A stretch of DNA of 64,000 nt, taken from NCBI GenBank assembly GCA_945859605.1, contig OX243820.1, forward strand, positions 33,788,813-33,852,812. Direction: 5' to 3'. Made by a program: the position numbers and the translations under genes. This DNA is from Lumbricus rubellus (lineage: Eukaryota > Annelida > Clitellata > Crassiclitellata > Lumbricidae). The notes beneath the pieces were generated by a model, which saw only the letters and a list, made by a program, of their open reading frames with translations, had not been told where the DNA came from and did not search any database. Within the stretch, counting starts at the first letter, position 1. Every line of letters starts with the position of its first letter. Below are positions 1-10,392 of the stretch, one piece after another.

Positions 1-290
1 ACAAACGTAACAGCACAGGTAAAAAACGGACGAAAATTTCGCCACAAAAATCACTTACGGTAATTGCGGACGAAGATTACGCCGGAAGTAACGAAGTTTC
101 CTTTATTACAGACGCAACGAACGCCACACGCAACCTACTCTAGTAATTATTTGGGACTAGATTACGCCACACGCAATTTACTGCCATTGCCTTGCGTGTA
201 TCTCTACGCAATTCGTGTGCGTAACACCATAATTGGACCGTTTGCAGCCACAACCTAAGGTTGCAACCGGTGGAATCTGCTGGTCCCAAA
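1..290. repeat. degenerate short-unit repeats at left edge
   Basis: The first ~250 bases repeat a degenerate motif around ACGCCACACGCAA, separated by AT-rich spacers. Related motifs occur at 44,765-44,880, just before the right copy of the segmental duplication, but base-level alignment is poor here. The small ORF over this stretch has no recognisable product and I do not call a gene. Confidence 0.4.
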
Positions 291-1749
291 TGCACTGAAG
301 CACTACGGGTAATTCATTTGACCATTTTGTTCGCCTACTCGATAGAGACAGTGTTTTAGCCTAAAGCGGTTAGACAGTTGTATACTAATAGGCCTAACCC
401 ACCAAGAAACAGAATTAGGTCTATAGTACAACAAAGGAATATTACTCAACTAACACTTATGAACTTAGCTAGTATGACAGACGGATTGAAGATAGTCAGG
501 CATATAGAAGAAACTTCCGTTTCTGTATGTGTGGTTATGTACCAGTGCGGCGCATTTATATTTATTTTCAGGGAATTTGTCTGCGACTTTCTGCTTCTGG
601 TTGGCTGAAGGATTGAAGAACTATAATATTTATATAGAAATGCCTGCAGTCAGTGGCTGATATTATCGAACACTGTAGTGTGGCCAAAAGCGTGAGATAA
701 TTATGCGTTTACCCGGTAAGGAACTACTTGGATTTCGGCTTTATAAACTAGGCTACTCAGCCCGTCACCCGCAAAGGTCGTGGAGTGATTAGCGCCTTTA
801 TAGCGCCTATACAAGGAACATCATCTAAGCTTATTAATAAAATCTACAGAATTGAAATCAGCACAATAAAACATTAGTGTCTGCCTTTGTTAGATAAATC
901 TTTTATGGTTATAAGGGTCCTATAGAAAAACAGTCATGGCATCGTATGATGTTTTACTAGTTAACACATTATTATTGCTGATTTTGACGACATAATTATT
1001 ATTGCTGATGATGACAATGGACGATTTTCGTTCTCAAACAGATCTAGAAATATCTTCGCTTCGAATTTCTATAATTATAGGCTATAGTGTGGATTAGGGT
1101 AGAAGTTTTTTCGTAAGATAATTGACGTAGGTTAAAATAAGATTTCCAGTGCAATAAAACACAATGTATAAAGACGTCATAGATCATTGAAACATCAGCG
1201 ATTCAGCATTGCGTAAAGACGTTCCGAAAAATTAACAAAATAATTATAGGCTATTAGGCCTATGTATTATATCCTAAGCGGAATCGGCATCTCGCTCGCG
1301 CGTGCGCAATGTATTATGTGGCGTGAGGAAAGAGAAGGTCAATTGTGTGGATTAGGGTAAACATTCATGGAACAGATTTCCGAATTCAATTTAGCGTGGG
1401 AAGCTTGTTGGAAAGGAGCGCAGCCAGAATAAATTTCATATCGAGGGAGGTTCCTTGGACGGGATGGTGGAGCACTGAACATGGAACATTATTGGGAATT
1501 TTCATAACCAATGAGTGGCAATGACAATAAGCTATCCAGTGACTACTAATACACACATTCATATTCAGTGGATAGGCCTACCACCGAAGCGTCAATATAA
1601 AAAATTATAGGCCCAGGCCTAATTCCTGTTGACGCCTTATAGATGAAGCTTAGGCTACTCGCTCGTCGCTTACGGAGTTTAGGCGTAGGCCTATTTCTAG
1701 TTTAGGCCTACGCGTTGTCTTCCTTTGGAAACGGAGTGACGGGAAAGAT

Positions 1750-1830
1750 CGGTTGCACCATTATGGATCGGTTGCATGGTATACGGGTTGCATCGGTTGC
1801 ATCGTAACCGAGCGGTTGCATCGAATACAC
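1750..1830 (+). repeat. short GGTTGCATC tandem repeat
   Basis: Irregular tandem copies of a motif built on GGTTGCATCG and GGTATACGGGTTGC. The equivalent tract in the right copy (46,365-46,502) is expanded, so unit number has changed since the duplication. Confidence 0.6.
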
Positions 1831-1956
1831 TGAACTGCACGGATTATTCGTTTCGCATTTGCGTCGGGCCGAATATCGGGTCAACTAGCTAGTCGGCATT
1901 CGACCGAATAGAATAGTAGCGGTCGGACCAAATACGAATACGTGATAGGCCCTATC

Positions 1957-2338
1957 CAGGGGCGGATCCAGGTGGGGGCCAATCCGGCCATGGCCTCCCC
2001 ATTTAAAACTGCCACGGGACGTGGCCCCCATTCGGTTTGAAATTAGTAATACGAATATGGGTTTCAGGGCATATTGGCCCCCATTAAGAAAATTGCATTG
2101 AACGTGGCCCCCCATTGGGGTTTTCTGCTGGAGGACTTAAAAAAGGTCAGCCAAAGACCGATGAATAAAAAAATTCATCAACTTTTTGGCGGATGAAAAG
2201 TACTCTTTCCCTCAGCCAAAGACCGATGACTAAAAAAGGTCATCAACTTTTTGGGGCGACCAACGACGAAATTTTTCCTCTGTACCAAGATCAAAGATTT
2301 TTCCCCCACCCCCTGGAAGAGTTCTGGATCCGCCACTG
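1957..2338. mobile_element. non-autonomous hAT-like element (CAGGGGCGGATCC family)
   Basis: Terminal inverted repeats CAGGGGCGGATCCAG and rc of CTGGATCCGCCACTG are flanked by a perfect 8-bp duplication GCCCTATC (1,949-1,956 and 2,339-2,346). An 8-bp target duplication and CA..TG ends fit the hAT superfamily. No transposase is seen. The interior carries a ~64-bp duplication containing CAGCCAAAGACCGATGA that the right-hand copy (46,636-46,953) lacks. The same TSD in both copies shows insertion before the segmental duplication. Confidence 0.85.
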
Positions 2339-2757
2339 GCCCTATCTGTTTCTGCATTTTCGGCTGCTATAGCAAATGCACATCTTTACTGACAGAAGGA
2401 TGCAAACATTACTTGTTTTAAACTGCTGTTTACTTTTGGTCTGTGCATGAAATTCACTGAACTGAAACTTTTGCTTACATTTGAAATTTTCAATGTTGTC
2501 GGTGGACCTATTTTGCAAACTATTCGTATCTTATACAGTCGAATAGTTGGTTCAATTATTCGTATTCGGTCGAATAGCGATGGTCACCTAGGTCTATTCG
2601 CTACAGCCCTAATCGTAACCATTCTGTTCTCATAAGAGTATCAACTTAGATCGTTCCGTGACCAACTGACCATTCAGAGAGCTTTGCATATATAGGCTAT
2701 AGCCTAGGCCTACATTCATCTTCCTTGCCTGACCTCTCTTCTGATAATTTATTAGTC

Positions 2758-2936
2758 ATCCACTAAGTGACGTCCATTAATGACGTCACGTACATTGGTG
2801 GAGAGGGTCACAGATTTATAACGATGCGTGACGGTCCCATACGAAATATCATATGACTTTTGTGTTGACGCGTGGCGAGGGAAGGGGGTAAATAATATCG
2901 TCAAAAATTGCGTGACGTCATTTATGGACGACCCCT
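2758..2936. mobile_element. MITE-like element with GACGTCCATTAATGACGTCA end
   Basis: The ends ACGTCCATTAATGACGTCA and TGACGTCATTTATGGACG are inverted repeats of each other. The right copy (about 47,353-47,962) has the same element with another transposon nested inside. I cannot fix a target duplication, so the class is open. Confidence 0.5.
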
Positions 2937-3082
2937 AATTAAGCACAGCCTATTATTATAGGCCTATTTCGCCTTGGTGTTTTATCAAACCAATCTACAC
3001 ATTTCGGAGTATGAAATCGGAAATTCCTCTATATGCGCCCACGTACATGTATGCCTATTATTTGGTTGTATGTGCACCTGTT

Positions 3083-3256
3083 ACTACTCAGAGGCGCTCT
3101 CGAATGCAGAGCGGACACTACATAGGAGTTTCACGCCGAAGCGCTGAGCAGTTGTGAGTGAAGGACTTGCCCAAGGTCCTTACGCGGCGAGGTGGATTCG
3201 AACCTCGAACCTTCCGGCTCCAAGGCAACGACGCCACCACTACACCACCGCGCCTA
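3083..3256 (-). mobile_element. tRNA-derived SINE, minus strand
   Basis: Read on the minus strand from about 3,256, a tRNA-like head appears: an A-box-like GGTGTAGTGGTGG and a B box GGTTCGAATCC, followed by a body containing GACCTTGGGCAAGTCC. A relative with the same body lies at 12,053-12,241. It falls in a 1.3 kb stretch (about 3,015-4,355) absent from the right copy of the duplication. Confidence 0.65.
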
Positions 3257-4139
3257 TACACCTGCGAGGCTAAAGTTGCCTCGTGTCGCTCTACAAATTG
3301 ACTGTGCCCTCTCGACCGTGAATCTCCGTGAGCTGTCCATTGTCCAATAAATTATTCTTTCCAACGCAATCGTCTTGTCACTCTTGTGCAGGGCCCGTCT
3401 TAGTTTCATTTGATCCACGCTTAGGCTAATAGTTTCCTGACTTCTACTGTCTATTATAGGCGCTGTATAAATTCACTGCCTCGTGGACCAGGCCTAGGCC
3501 TATATCTGTATACAGAAGTAAGAAAACATCGTAACAAGTGTGTTTTAGAAAGGAACGTTCGTATCATTCTAAAACGACTAGGCCTGGACTAATAGGTCTA
3601 TTTAAACAGCTAAGCCTATTCGACAGGAAATATTTCTGCATTCCTTCTATAATAACCTATTAGTGACTTCGTGTCAGTGTTCAATCACTCGAATTAGTAG
3701 TTAGACAATAACTTTTACGAAAGGAGACAGGCCTATAGAACCTAATCAACCACACTCCCTGGAAGGTTGATTTACCGATTATTTTCCTCCTGTTCAAATC
3801 GAATGTTCGTAATGTCTCCGATTTATTAGGCCTAGGCCTATATGAACTGTAAGTGTAAAGGTTGCCGTATGCCTATTTAATTCCTCTAATCCCTGAGCAT
3901 TAGGCCTAGTTACACTGAACCAGTCTAAATACGTGTATAGTCTGACGAATCTATCCCACTACGATTTCTGTATAGGCTATACGGTTTGAACAATATTTTA
4001 TTTTTTTTATTTAATTTATATATTTATTTAATTAATTTTATTCAGACCCAGGATTCAGGAATACAAATAGCCACCAGCATAGTGATGATAATTATATTTA
4101 TACTCAAGAGCTAATTGCCTTACAGTAGGTTCCTACAAC

Positions 4140-4298
4140 CAGGGGCGGATACAGAAAGTTTCGAAAGAGGGGGGGGGCAAAATTTTCGGTGATCTTTGCC
4201 GAAACAAATCTGATGACCTTTTTTTACTCATCCATAATGCAATTTTTAAATGGTGGGGGCATGGACGGTGTGCCCCCTCCCCTCTGGATCCGCTCCTG
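4140..4298. mobile_element. short CAGGGGCGGAT-family hAT-like element
   Basis: Ends CAGGGGCGGATACAG and CTGGATCCGCTCCTG are flanked by a perfect 8-bp duplication CCTACAAC (4,132-4,139 and 4,299-4,306). At 159 bp this is a small internally deleted member of the family seen at 1,957 and 19,813. Confidence 0.85.
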
Positions 4299-4677
4299 CC
4301 TACAACCATGTCCAAACTCAACTCATTTACTTTGTCTTTAAATCCATGGCAGACGAATTGAGTGAGCGACTGAGTGAACGAAGCAGATGAGGTGAGTCAG
4401 GTGACGTCTTTTAAAACAATCCTAGCAGTATAGGCTAGGCTATTAATAGTTATAGTCTGCGCGAACAGAACCGGCCTTATATTAGGCTGATTGTAGGCAG
4501 TAAACAGTAAATTTGTAGGCCGCAGAAGGCAGTAAACAGTAAATTTGTAGGCCGCAGAATTGATTATGCTGTCTATGTATGATCAGTTCTTATTTTTATG
4601 AATGATAATTTTATTATGTTATCATCCCAGTAAGAATTCAATCTTAATGGCTTTCTGATTGAACTGATTCGAAACAT

Positions 4678-4760
4678 CATCGTCGTCGTCGTCGTTGTCG
4701 TATTCATCATCATCATCGTCATCATCATCGTCATTATCGTGGTCGTCGTCGTCGTCATCG

Positions 4761-4838
<78 letters not shown>

Positions 4839-5029
4839 GTCGTCGTCATCATCATCATCACCAGCATCACTGTCATCATCGTCGTCGTCATCATCAGCAC
4901 GGTCACCCTCATCATCATCATCGTCGTCGTCGTCATCATCGTCATCATCATCATCATCACCATCATCACCATCAACACCATCATCACCATCATCACCACC
5001 ACCAACACCACCATCACCACGACAACCAC

Positions 5030-5082
<53 letters not shown>

Positions 5083-5098
5083 GCATCATCATCACAAC
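4678..5098. repeat. (ATC/GTC)n trinucleotide microsatellite
   Basis: About 420 bases of CAT/CGT/CAC triplets. All frames give homopolymer-like peptides, so these open frames are artefacts of the repeat. The matching tract in the right copy is 48,303-48,740, with a different internal composition. Confidence 0.95.
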
Positions 5099-5516
5099 AG
5101 TTATATAGCGCCCCTTCAATAAAACACTACAGAAGCGCTCCCAGCCCAACCTCGGTCGGACATAAAAATTTAAAGGTCGTGCAAAAAATAAGTCGAGTGG
5201 CCAGCAGTAGGTTTCTAAAGTAACATAGGCCTAATAATTATTAAGTCTTAAGAGATAACCCGGTTAAACCGCTAGTTTATAATATTATTGCTAAATCATT
5301 GAACAAGAACACACGTTCTCTGTTAGCCTAGCCCACCCCTTAATTGGGCCCCTATAGGCCTAACCGCAAAGTTTGTTCCCATACAGAGTTACCGAGGGAT
5401 ACATCTTCATTTTGAACCAAAGGAGACTGTGGCTTGTTAACGACACTGCCATATCGAAGAACAAATATGATTACTGTCGCCCTCCTCGATTATCCATTAG
5501 ACTGACACTGGCTGAG

Positions 5517-7367
5517 CATGGGCGTCCGCAGGAATTCTTCTAGGGGGGCGCAGACTTTTATATAATTGTCACGGGGGATAAATATGTTAATTGTCTAATC
5601 AACCGATCACTCCACCTTCTACGCTTGCTTCTTTTGTGCTGGCTCTCTCTCTCGATCCGTTGTCATGGAACCCATATATGGCAGTATGCGAAAAAATCAT
5701 ATAGACATTCATTGTCAAAACTGTTATGATAGGCCTAGCCTAGTTATATTGTAGGCCTGTGTGACTGAAATCTGACCTTACTCTTGACATAGCAATTGCA
5801 ATCGTCTGGGTCCTTATATCCAAACTGATTTATCACTTCATGAATCCGCTTTTGCTGACTGAAACTGTTTCCGAAGTACGATACAGCCCACATGTACACT
5901 GTGTCCCAATAAATCGAGACCCCTTTTTATAATGTGAATAAAACAGGCAAATCTTAATCGATTTTCAAAATTTTAAAACTGTTTTTATCCTGAGATAATT
6001 ATCTTACATTGATTCAAATATGAAGTTTCTGGCATGAATGTTGACGTCACAATTACGTCATTTGCATGAGAGAATTCATATGTTAAGTACCGAACACAAC
6101 TTTTTCGATAATTACCATTGGAATTCTCTTATGCAAATGACGTAATTGTGACGTCAATATTCAAGCCAGAAACTTCATATTTGAATCAATGTAAGATAAT
6201 TATCTCAGGATAAAAACAGTTTTAAAATTTTGAAAATCGATTAAGATTTGCCTGTTTTATTCACATTATAAAAAGGGGTCTCGATTTATTGGGACACAGT
6301 GTACAATATGTAGGCCTATACACACACACTCATTATAGGCCTACAAAGACCTGATAAACGGTCGTCAGTCTAGTTGCTGAACGAATGAATCCATGTATAC
6401 CCTCCTATATAATCGTACCGTATCGAATGACCTTTCTATGGTACCCGCTGTATAGGCTTAAACTGGTATGGTATTTAGTTTAAAGTCTGGCCCATCACAG
6501 AACTCAACTTGAAGCGAAAACGAAAGACCCCTTGACTGCCTGTTCCGTTCCTAACAAATTGTCCTTCGATCAATCGCTCTGCTTCGAGCGGGAAGCTTTT
6601 GGCTCTTGTGTTGGGACCTCAACCAGTCAGCAAGGTCGTAACTTCCCTAAGATAGAGGTGTTGACTGATCGCAACTATGATCCCTCTCCCCTTCTCTCTC
6701 CCCCGCACATTATATATATATATCATATATATATATCATATGTATAATATACCACCATATCAAGTATCAACTTTGATGTGATGTTTCCTCTTCTCTCCCT
6801 CCTCTCCCCTTTTCTCTCTGTCTCCTTCTACATCTTCCTCTCTGTCTCTCGCTGGTACACTCTATCTTGGCTGGCATAATTATGAGCTAGGGAGGAAGCT
6901 GATTTATTAGTCAGACACTGTCGCTCCAGCCAATGCCAATTAAGTTTGCTTATATAATAAATTATGTGTGTGTGCGTGTGTCTATTCGCGTTTCACCAGC
7001 CGGACCTAGCTGTTATCTCGCAGTGATCTTCTGAAACAACACGTAGGCTACAAAGAGTCGATCTTAGCGGGAACACGATACCAATTACTTGTCTATTAGG
7101 CGACACGAATGAATGCATTTTTGCGATATTGGGGTCACAGTATTTCAATATTACCATCAGAAAACTCTTACTCTGTATACCTATATGTTATGCGTCCAAA
7201 GAAAGTTATAATAGGACATAGGTCCAACTTGTAGAATGCACCGATAACCACATTGAAAATTACGTTGCAATAATCATAACTAAATATTCTAAATTTATTA
7301 TGCGAATATGTGAAAAATCCAGAGGGGCGCAAGTGCGCCCCCTTGCGCCCCCCTGCGGACGCCCATG
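5517..7367. mobile_element. 1.85-kb hAT-like element, non-autonomous
   Basis: Terminal inverted repeats CATGGGCGTCCGCAGG and CCTGCGGACGCCCATG are perfect and flanked by a perfect 8-bp duplication TGGCTGAG (5,509-5,516 and 7,368-7,375). The right copy of the segmental duplication has the related uninterrupted sequence near 49,430-49,450, an empty site, though it is locally diverged. No transposase frame is visible. A palindromic element is nested at 5,897-6,301. Confidence 0.88.
5897..6301. mobile_element. palindromic TA-flanked MITE (CACTGTGTCC ends)
   Basis: The sequence is a near-perfect inverted repeat of about 180 bp per arm, starting CACTGTGTCCCAATAAATCG and ending in its complement, between TA dinucleotides (5,895-5,896 and 6,302-6,303). 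TA duplication fits Tc1/mariner. It has no coding capacity and could form a long hairpin. It shares its terminal ten bases with the element at 49,923. Confidence 0.85.
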
Positions 7368-7409
7368 TGGCTGAGTGCAAACAGTGGCGGAGTTCAGAGG
7401 AGACTCTGT

Positions 7410-7774
7410 TTCGATGAGACTTTATTTATTGACACCGGCGACGTAGAGGGTAGCAGGCAGCTTGCTACCAATCCGTGAGTGGGGGGGGATTCACCTTGTG
7501 CACAAGGTTAGCCTACGGGGAGCGGCGACGATCGACGCGCGCGCGTGGTCGATCAGCAGAGTTCCAAACAAGTAGCCTACACCGTATGCAGAGGCTATAG
7601 CCCTATATGTACACATCCAATACAGCAGCTGCAGCTGACCAAGACAGAGATATGGTAGGCTATAGGCTAAGCTACGTACGTTGTGGGCAATGGAACCAGC
7701 GTAGCACATCTCGCGTGTACGCAGAGACGCTCAAACGTGGGAATGTCCGCAAAGGGAACTTATCCGGTAGAGGC
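7410..7774. other. conserved block of the segmental duplication, no gene seen
   Basis: This block is nearly identical to about 49,470-49,870 and includes an alternating GACGCGCGCGCGTGG tract and CAGCAGCTGCAGCTG. Short ORFs on both strands are not conserved as proteins. Its function is unknown. Confidence 0.4.
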
Positions 7775-9080
7775 CAAGGTTCTTCCAATACACAGGTTGG
7801 CCCGCTGGCTTAGGCAGCGGGCTCATTAACTCCGGGTGGGGTGTTTCTGACGTCGCATGCCTAGTCGATCTGACTCATGTATAACCTACATGCAGTTCAT
7901 TCAGTGTAGCTGCCCAATATTAATCCACACATTCAGTGTAACAGATGTATTTACAACAAATAAATAGAGATACCTAGTAACTGTGCAATCGCCAGTTAAA
8001 AAAATACGTAGTGTCTAGGAAAGGTTTATCATTTCATCAATAATTTCCTAAAGATGACGGATTATTCTAACTCTGGATATCAATGTGCTGCCGGAAAGAT
8101 ACATTTAATGCAAAGACAGCGCGCATATGTTCTGAGCATTTCGAAGCTGAACAGTTTCACAGACATTTAAGAAGCAAAAGACGTTGCCAGAAACAATAGA
8201 CATTTAGCTGGATAGTCGGTCATTTCACTTCCCCGGACATATCACCCCGGACATGTCCCCCCGAGGAAGAACATTCCCCGTATATAGACAAAATCCATCA
8301 CAATATAAATAAATACATGCATGTATGCATGCATGCATGTATGCATACATGCATAGATACATACAGACGTGCGTATATGTAGGCTATGTATGTTTGCGTG
8401 TATGTATGTATGTATGTATGTATGTATGTATGTATGTATGTATGTATGTATGTATGTATGTATGTATGTATGTATGTATGTATGTATGTATGTATGTATG
8501 TATGTATGTATATATGCATGCATGCATGCATACATGTATGTATGTATGTTTGTATGTATGTATGTATGTATGTCTGTATGCATGCATGCATGTATGTATG
8601 TTTGTATGTTTGTATGTATGTCCGGGGGAATGTCCGGCTGTCATTCACGTGTACACTTAAGACTTGTTAGTGCTATTCGATTAATCATTTCTGATGCAAG
8701 GATTTGTTAGTGTCATTTAAGGCTGCTCTTAATGTCGTTCACATCTAAAATTATATTTCCAATAAACGATAGCTGTGGGCAACTTCGGACTGCTAAATTA
8801 ATGTAGGCTAATTAGATATTGGATCCGGAGTTTAATGGCGGCTTAATTATGACAACAAAAGACGTATTTGGCATACGACAGCAGATTTAAATTCCTACTG
8901 ATGTTACTAAATGTACGCTATCTAGGTTCTTCGAATACACTTGGTATGCTATAGTTTCAACAGACATGTCAGATGCCAGCAGCGCTGGTCGACTAGGCAT
9001 GCGACGTCACGGCACCCCACTCCGATTCACGCATATTCATAACCCCCTCAGCGGCGCGACCTGTGTGTCTATAGATCTTG
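7775..9080. mobile_element. 1.3-kb insertion with 9-bp target duplication
   Basis: The direct repeat GGTAGAGGC flanks the segment (7,766-7,774 and 9,081-9,089), and the right copy has the uninterrupted site once (about 49,868). Ends are CAAGGTTCTTCC and rc CAAGATCTATAG, a weak inverted repeat. A 9-bp duplication would suit a Mutator-like element, but 8 bp plus a chance match (hAT) is possible. No transposase is seen; it carries the GTAT microsatellite. Confidence 0.75.
8398..8625. repeat. (GTAT)n tetranucleotide microsatellite
   Basis: About 220 bases of TATG units with GCAT-rich edges. It is open in all frames as Tyr/Val/Cys/Met repeats, which is a repeat artefact. It lies inside the 7,775-9,080 insertion, so the right copy lacks it. 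Confidence 0.95.
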
Positions 9081-9760
9081 GGTAGAGGCTGACCGTCGAT
9101 CGAACATGCGCTACAGTTACAGTCGTCCCTTGAAACTAGAAAAAGGTGGTTAATTTAGTCGCAAAAATGTTTGGTCGTATACGCTTAGATGACATGGAAG
9201 TCATGGTTTATGAATATAATATGACGGCTTCCATTGTGTTTAGAGGTGATCAAGAAATGGCGACAGATTCCTGTTCGCACAGAAATGACAGACCACCGAA
9301 ATGATGATGACATGACTGGAGTTGTACACACGTTCACACGCTTCTCTCTTCCTTCCACCTGTCGTTTGGCCAAATTTGTACACGGTAAGAGACAGAGTCA
9401 ATCTCTGTCTGTGTCTGTCTGTGTCTGTCTGTCGCTTTCGTTAGCCGTGTGATTACCTCTGGCTGTATCTGTGGCATTCTGTGCGTATCTGTCGCCCCTC
9501 TCAACGACTCATAGTAGCCTATCACCAGCCGCTGTGTACGAAGCTTAGAGGAAATAATTATTACGCCTAGAACTTGCCTATACATTTGCCTAAAAGTAGG
9601 CCTACCATGTAGCTGGATAATGGATTGGGAAGAAATGAGGAATCACGAGGATGTTGGTGTCGGAGTGTGTCACGTGATAGGGTAATTTACTGTAGCCTAC
9701 TCATTAGTCTCGTTGAATTTTAAGCAAGTTTAGGTGATCCGAGGATAGGATAAATATGTC

Positions 9761-10380
9761 TGGTATTTTTTGTAGTGACGCGAGAGCGTTCTGGATAACT
9801 TGAAGGTGGTTTATTTCAGCAGGTTGCAGTAGGCCTACAGATAGTAGCCTAGGCCCTACAGATGGATAGTAGGCCTACAAGAAATTGAAACACGCGTCTA
9901 GTAGGCTATTATGGACTACGGTGACTTCTACCTACGGTTTTACGGCCAGGGTCAGGGCGTGTTCTTACTGTTCTACGAGGTTATGCTGCTTATGCATGAA
10001 ACGAAAGCGGGAAAACTGGACGACGTGATTCGCCGGAGAAGCCGACGTTTTTAGTAAAAATCGTAGCCTATGGCAGATGGGTCATGAGAATTTTTTGAGA
10101 AAATGTAGGACTTGTGCACACTAGGCCCTATATCTAGCAAATAGACAGATTTTTATCTTCTGTCACTTAGGATAGCCTTTTTTGCTAGGAACCAGTTTCA
10201 TGTAATTATCAGCATAGTAACAATCCGCACAATTATTATAATATTATAATTATTATAGTGACTATCAGCATAGCGTGGCTTTGCGTTGAATAGCGCTATA
10301 GTAACATGAAATGTGGATTGTGGAATATCCTACCGGAAGTCACTGAGAGAATGATGATCGTCGACTGCTAGCTAAATTAA
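9761..10380 (+). promoter_or_regulatory. presumed 5' flank of the NPLOC4-like gene
   Basis: This is non-repetitive DNA just upstream of the proposed first exon. Short matches to the 5' flank of the right-hand F-box gene are visible (TATAGCGCTA near 10,290 / 53,918 and GGAAGTCACTG near 10,335 / 53,953). No TATA box can be assigned with confidence. A 47-codon ATG frame at 9,911-10,054 has no recognisable product. Confidence 0.35.
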
Positions 10381-10392
10381 ATGGCCGAAAGC
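10381..10392 (+). CDS. NPLOC4: NPLOC4-like exon 1 (M-A-E-S)
   Basis: ATG GCC GAA AGC encodes MAES, the same first four residues as vertebrate NPLOC4, and joining it in phase 0 to the exon at 11,295 gives MAES-ILRVCSP, closely matching the family start. The donor would be GTCTGT, which is weak. A nearby GTAAAG donor four bases on would break the frame. The start is therefore probable but not certain. Confidence 0.55.

Larger units (their letters stand above)
290..9760 (+). repeat. left copy of large direct segmental duplication
   Basis: This stretch matches 44,970-53,540 in the same orientation. Shared blocks include the sequence after GTAATTCATTTGACC (309 / 44,988), the GGTTGCATC run (1,750 / 46,360), a (ATC)n tract (4,680 / 48,303), a block with GACGCGCGCGCG (7,530 / 49,600) and TCACGTGATAGG (9,670 / 53,447). 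Copies differ by substitutions, small indels and transposon insertions. No protein-coding gene is recognisable in it. Similarity fades near 9,760, shortly before the first exon of the NPLOC4-like gene. Confidence 0.9.

Noticed and set aside
4573..5149. Long open frames of Met, Asp, His, Ser or Ile
   Set aside because: They lie wholly in the ATC/GTC microsatellite; every frame is open because the triplet repeat has no stop. The same applies at 48,227-48,751 and 60,642-62,024.
8242..8710. Several Tyr/Val/Cys or His/Thr/Ile open frames on both strands
   Set aside because: Artefacts of the GTAT microsatellite.
9911..10054. 47-codon ATG frame (starts MDYGDFYLRFYGQGQG) upstream of the NPLOC4-like gene
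   Set aside because: No recognisable similarity, no counterpart in the right copy and no compatible splice to the next exon. It could be an upstream ORF but nothing supports it.
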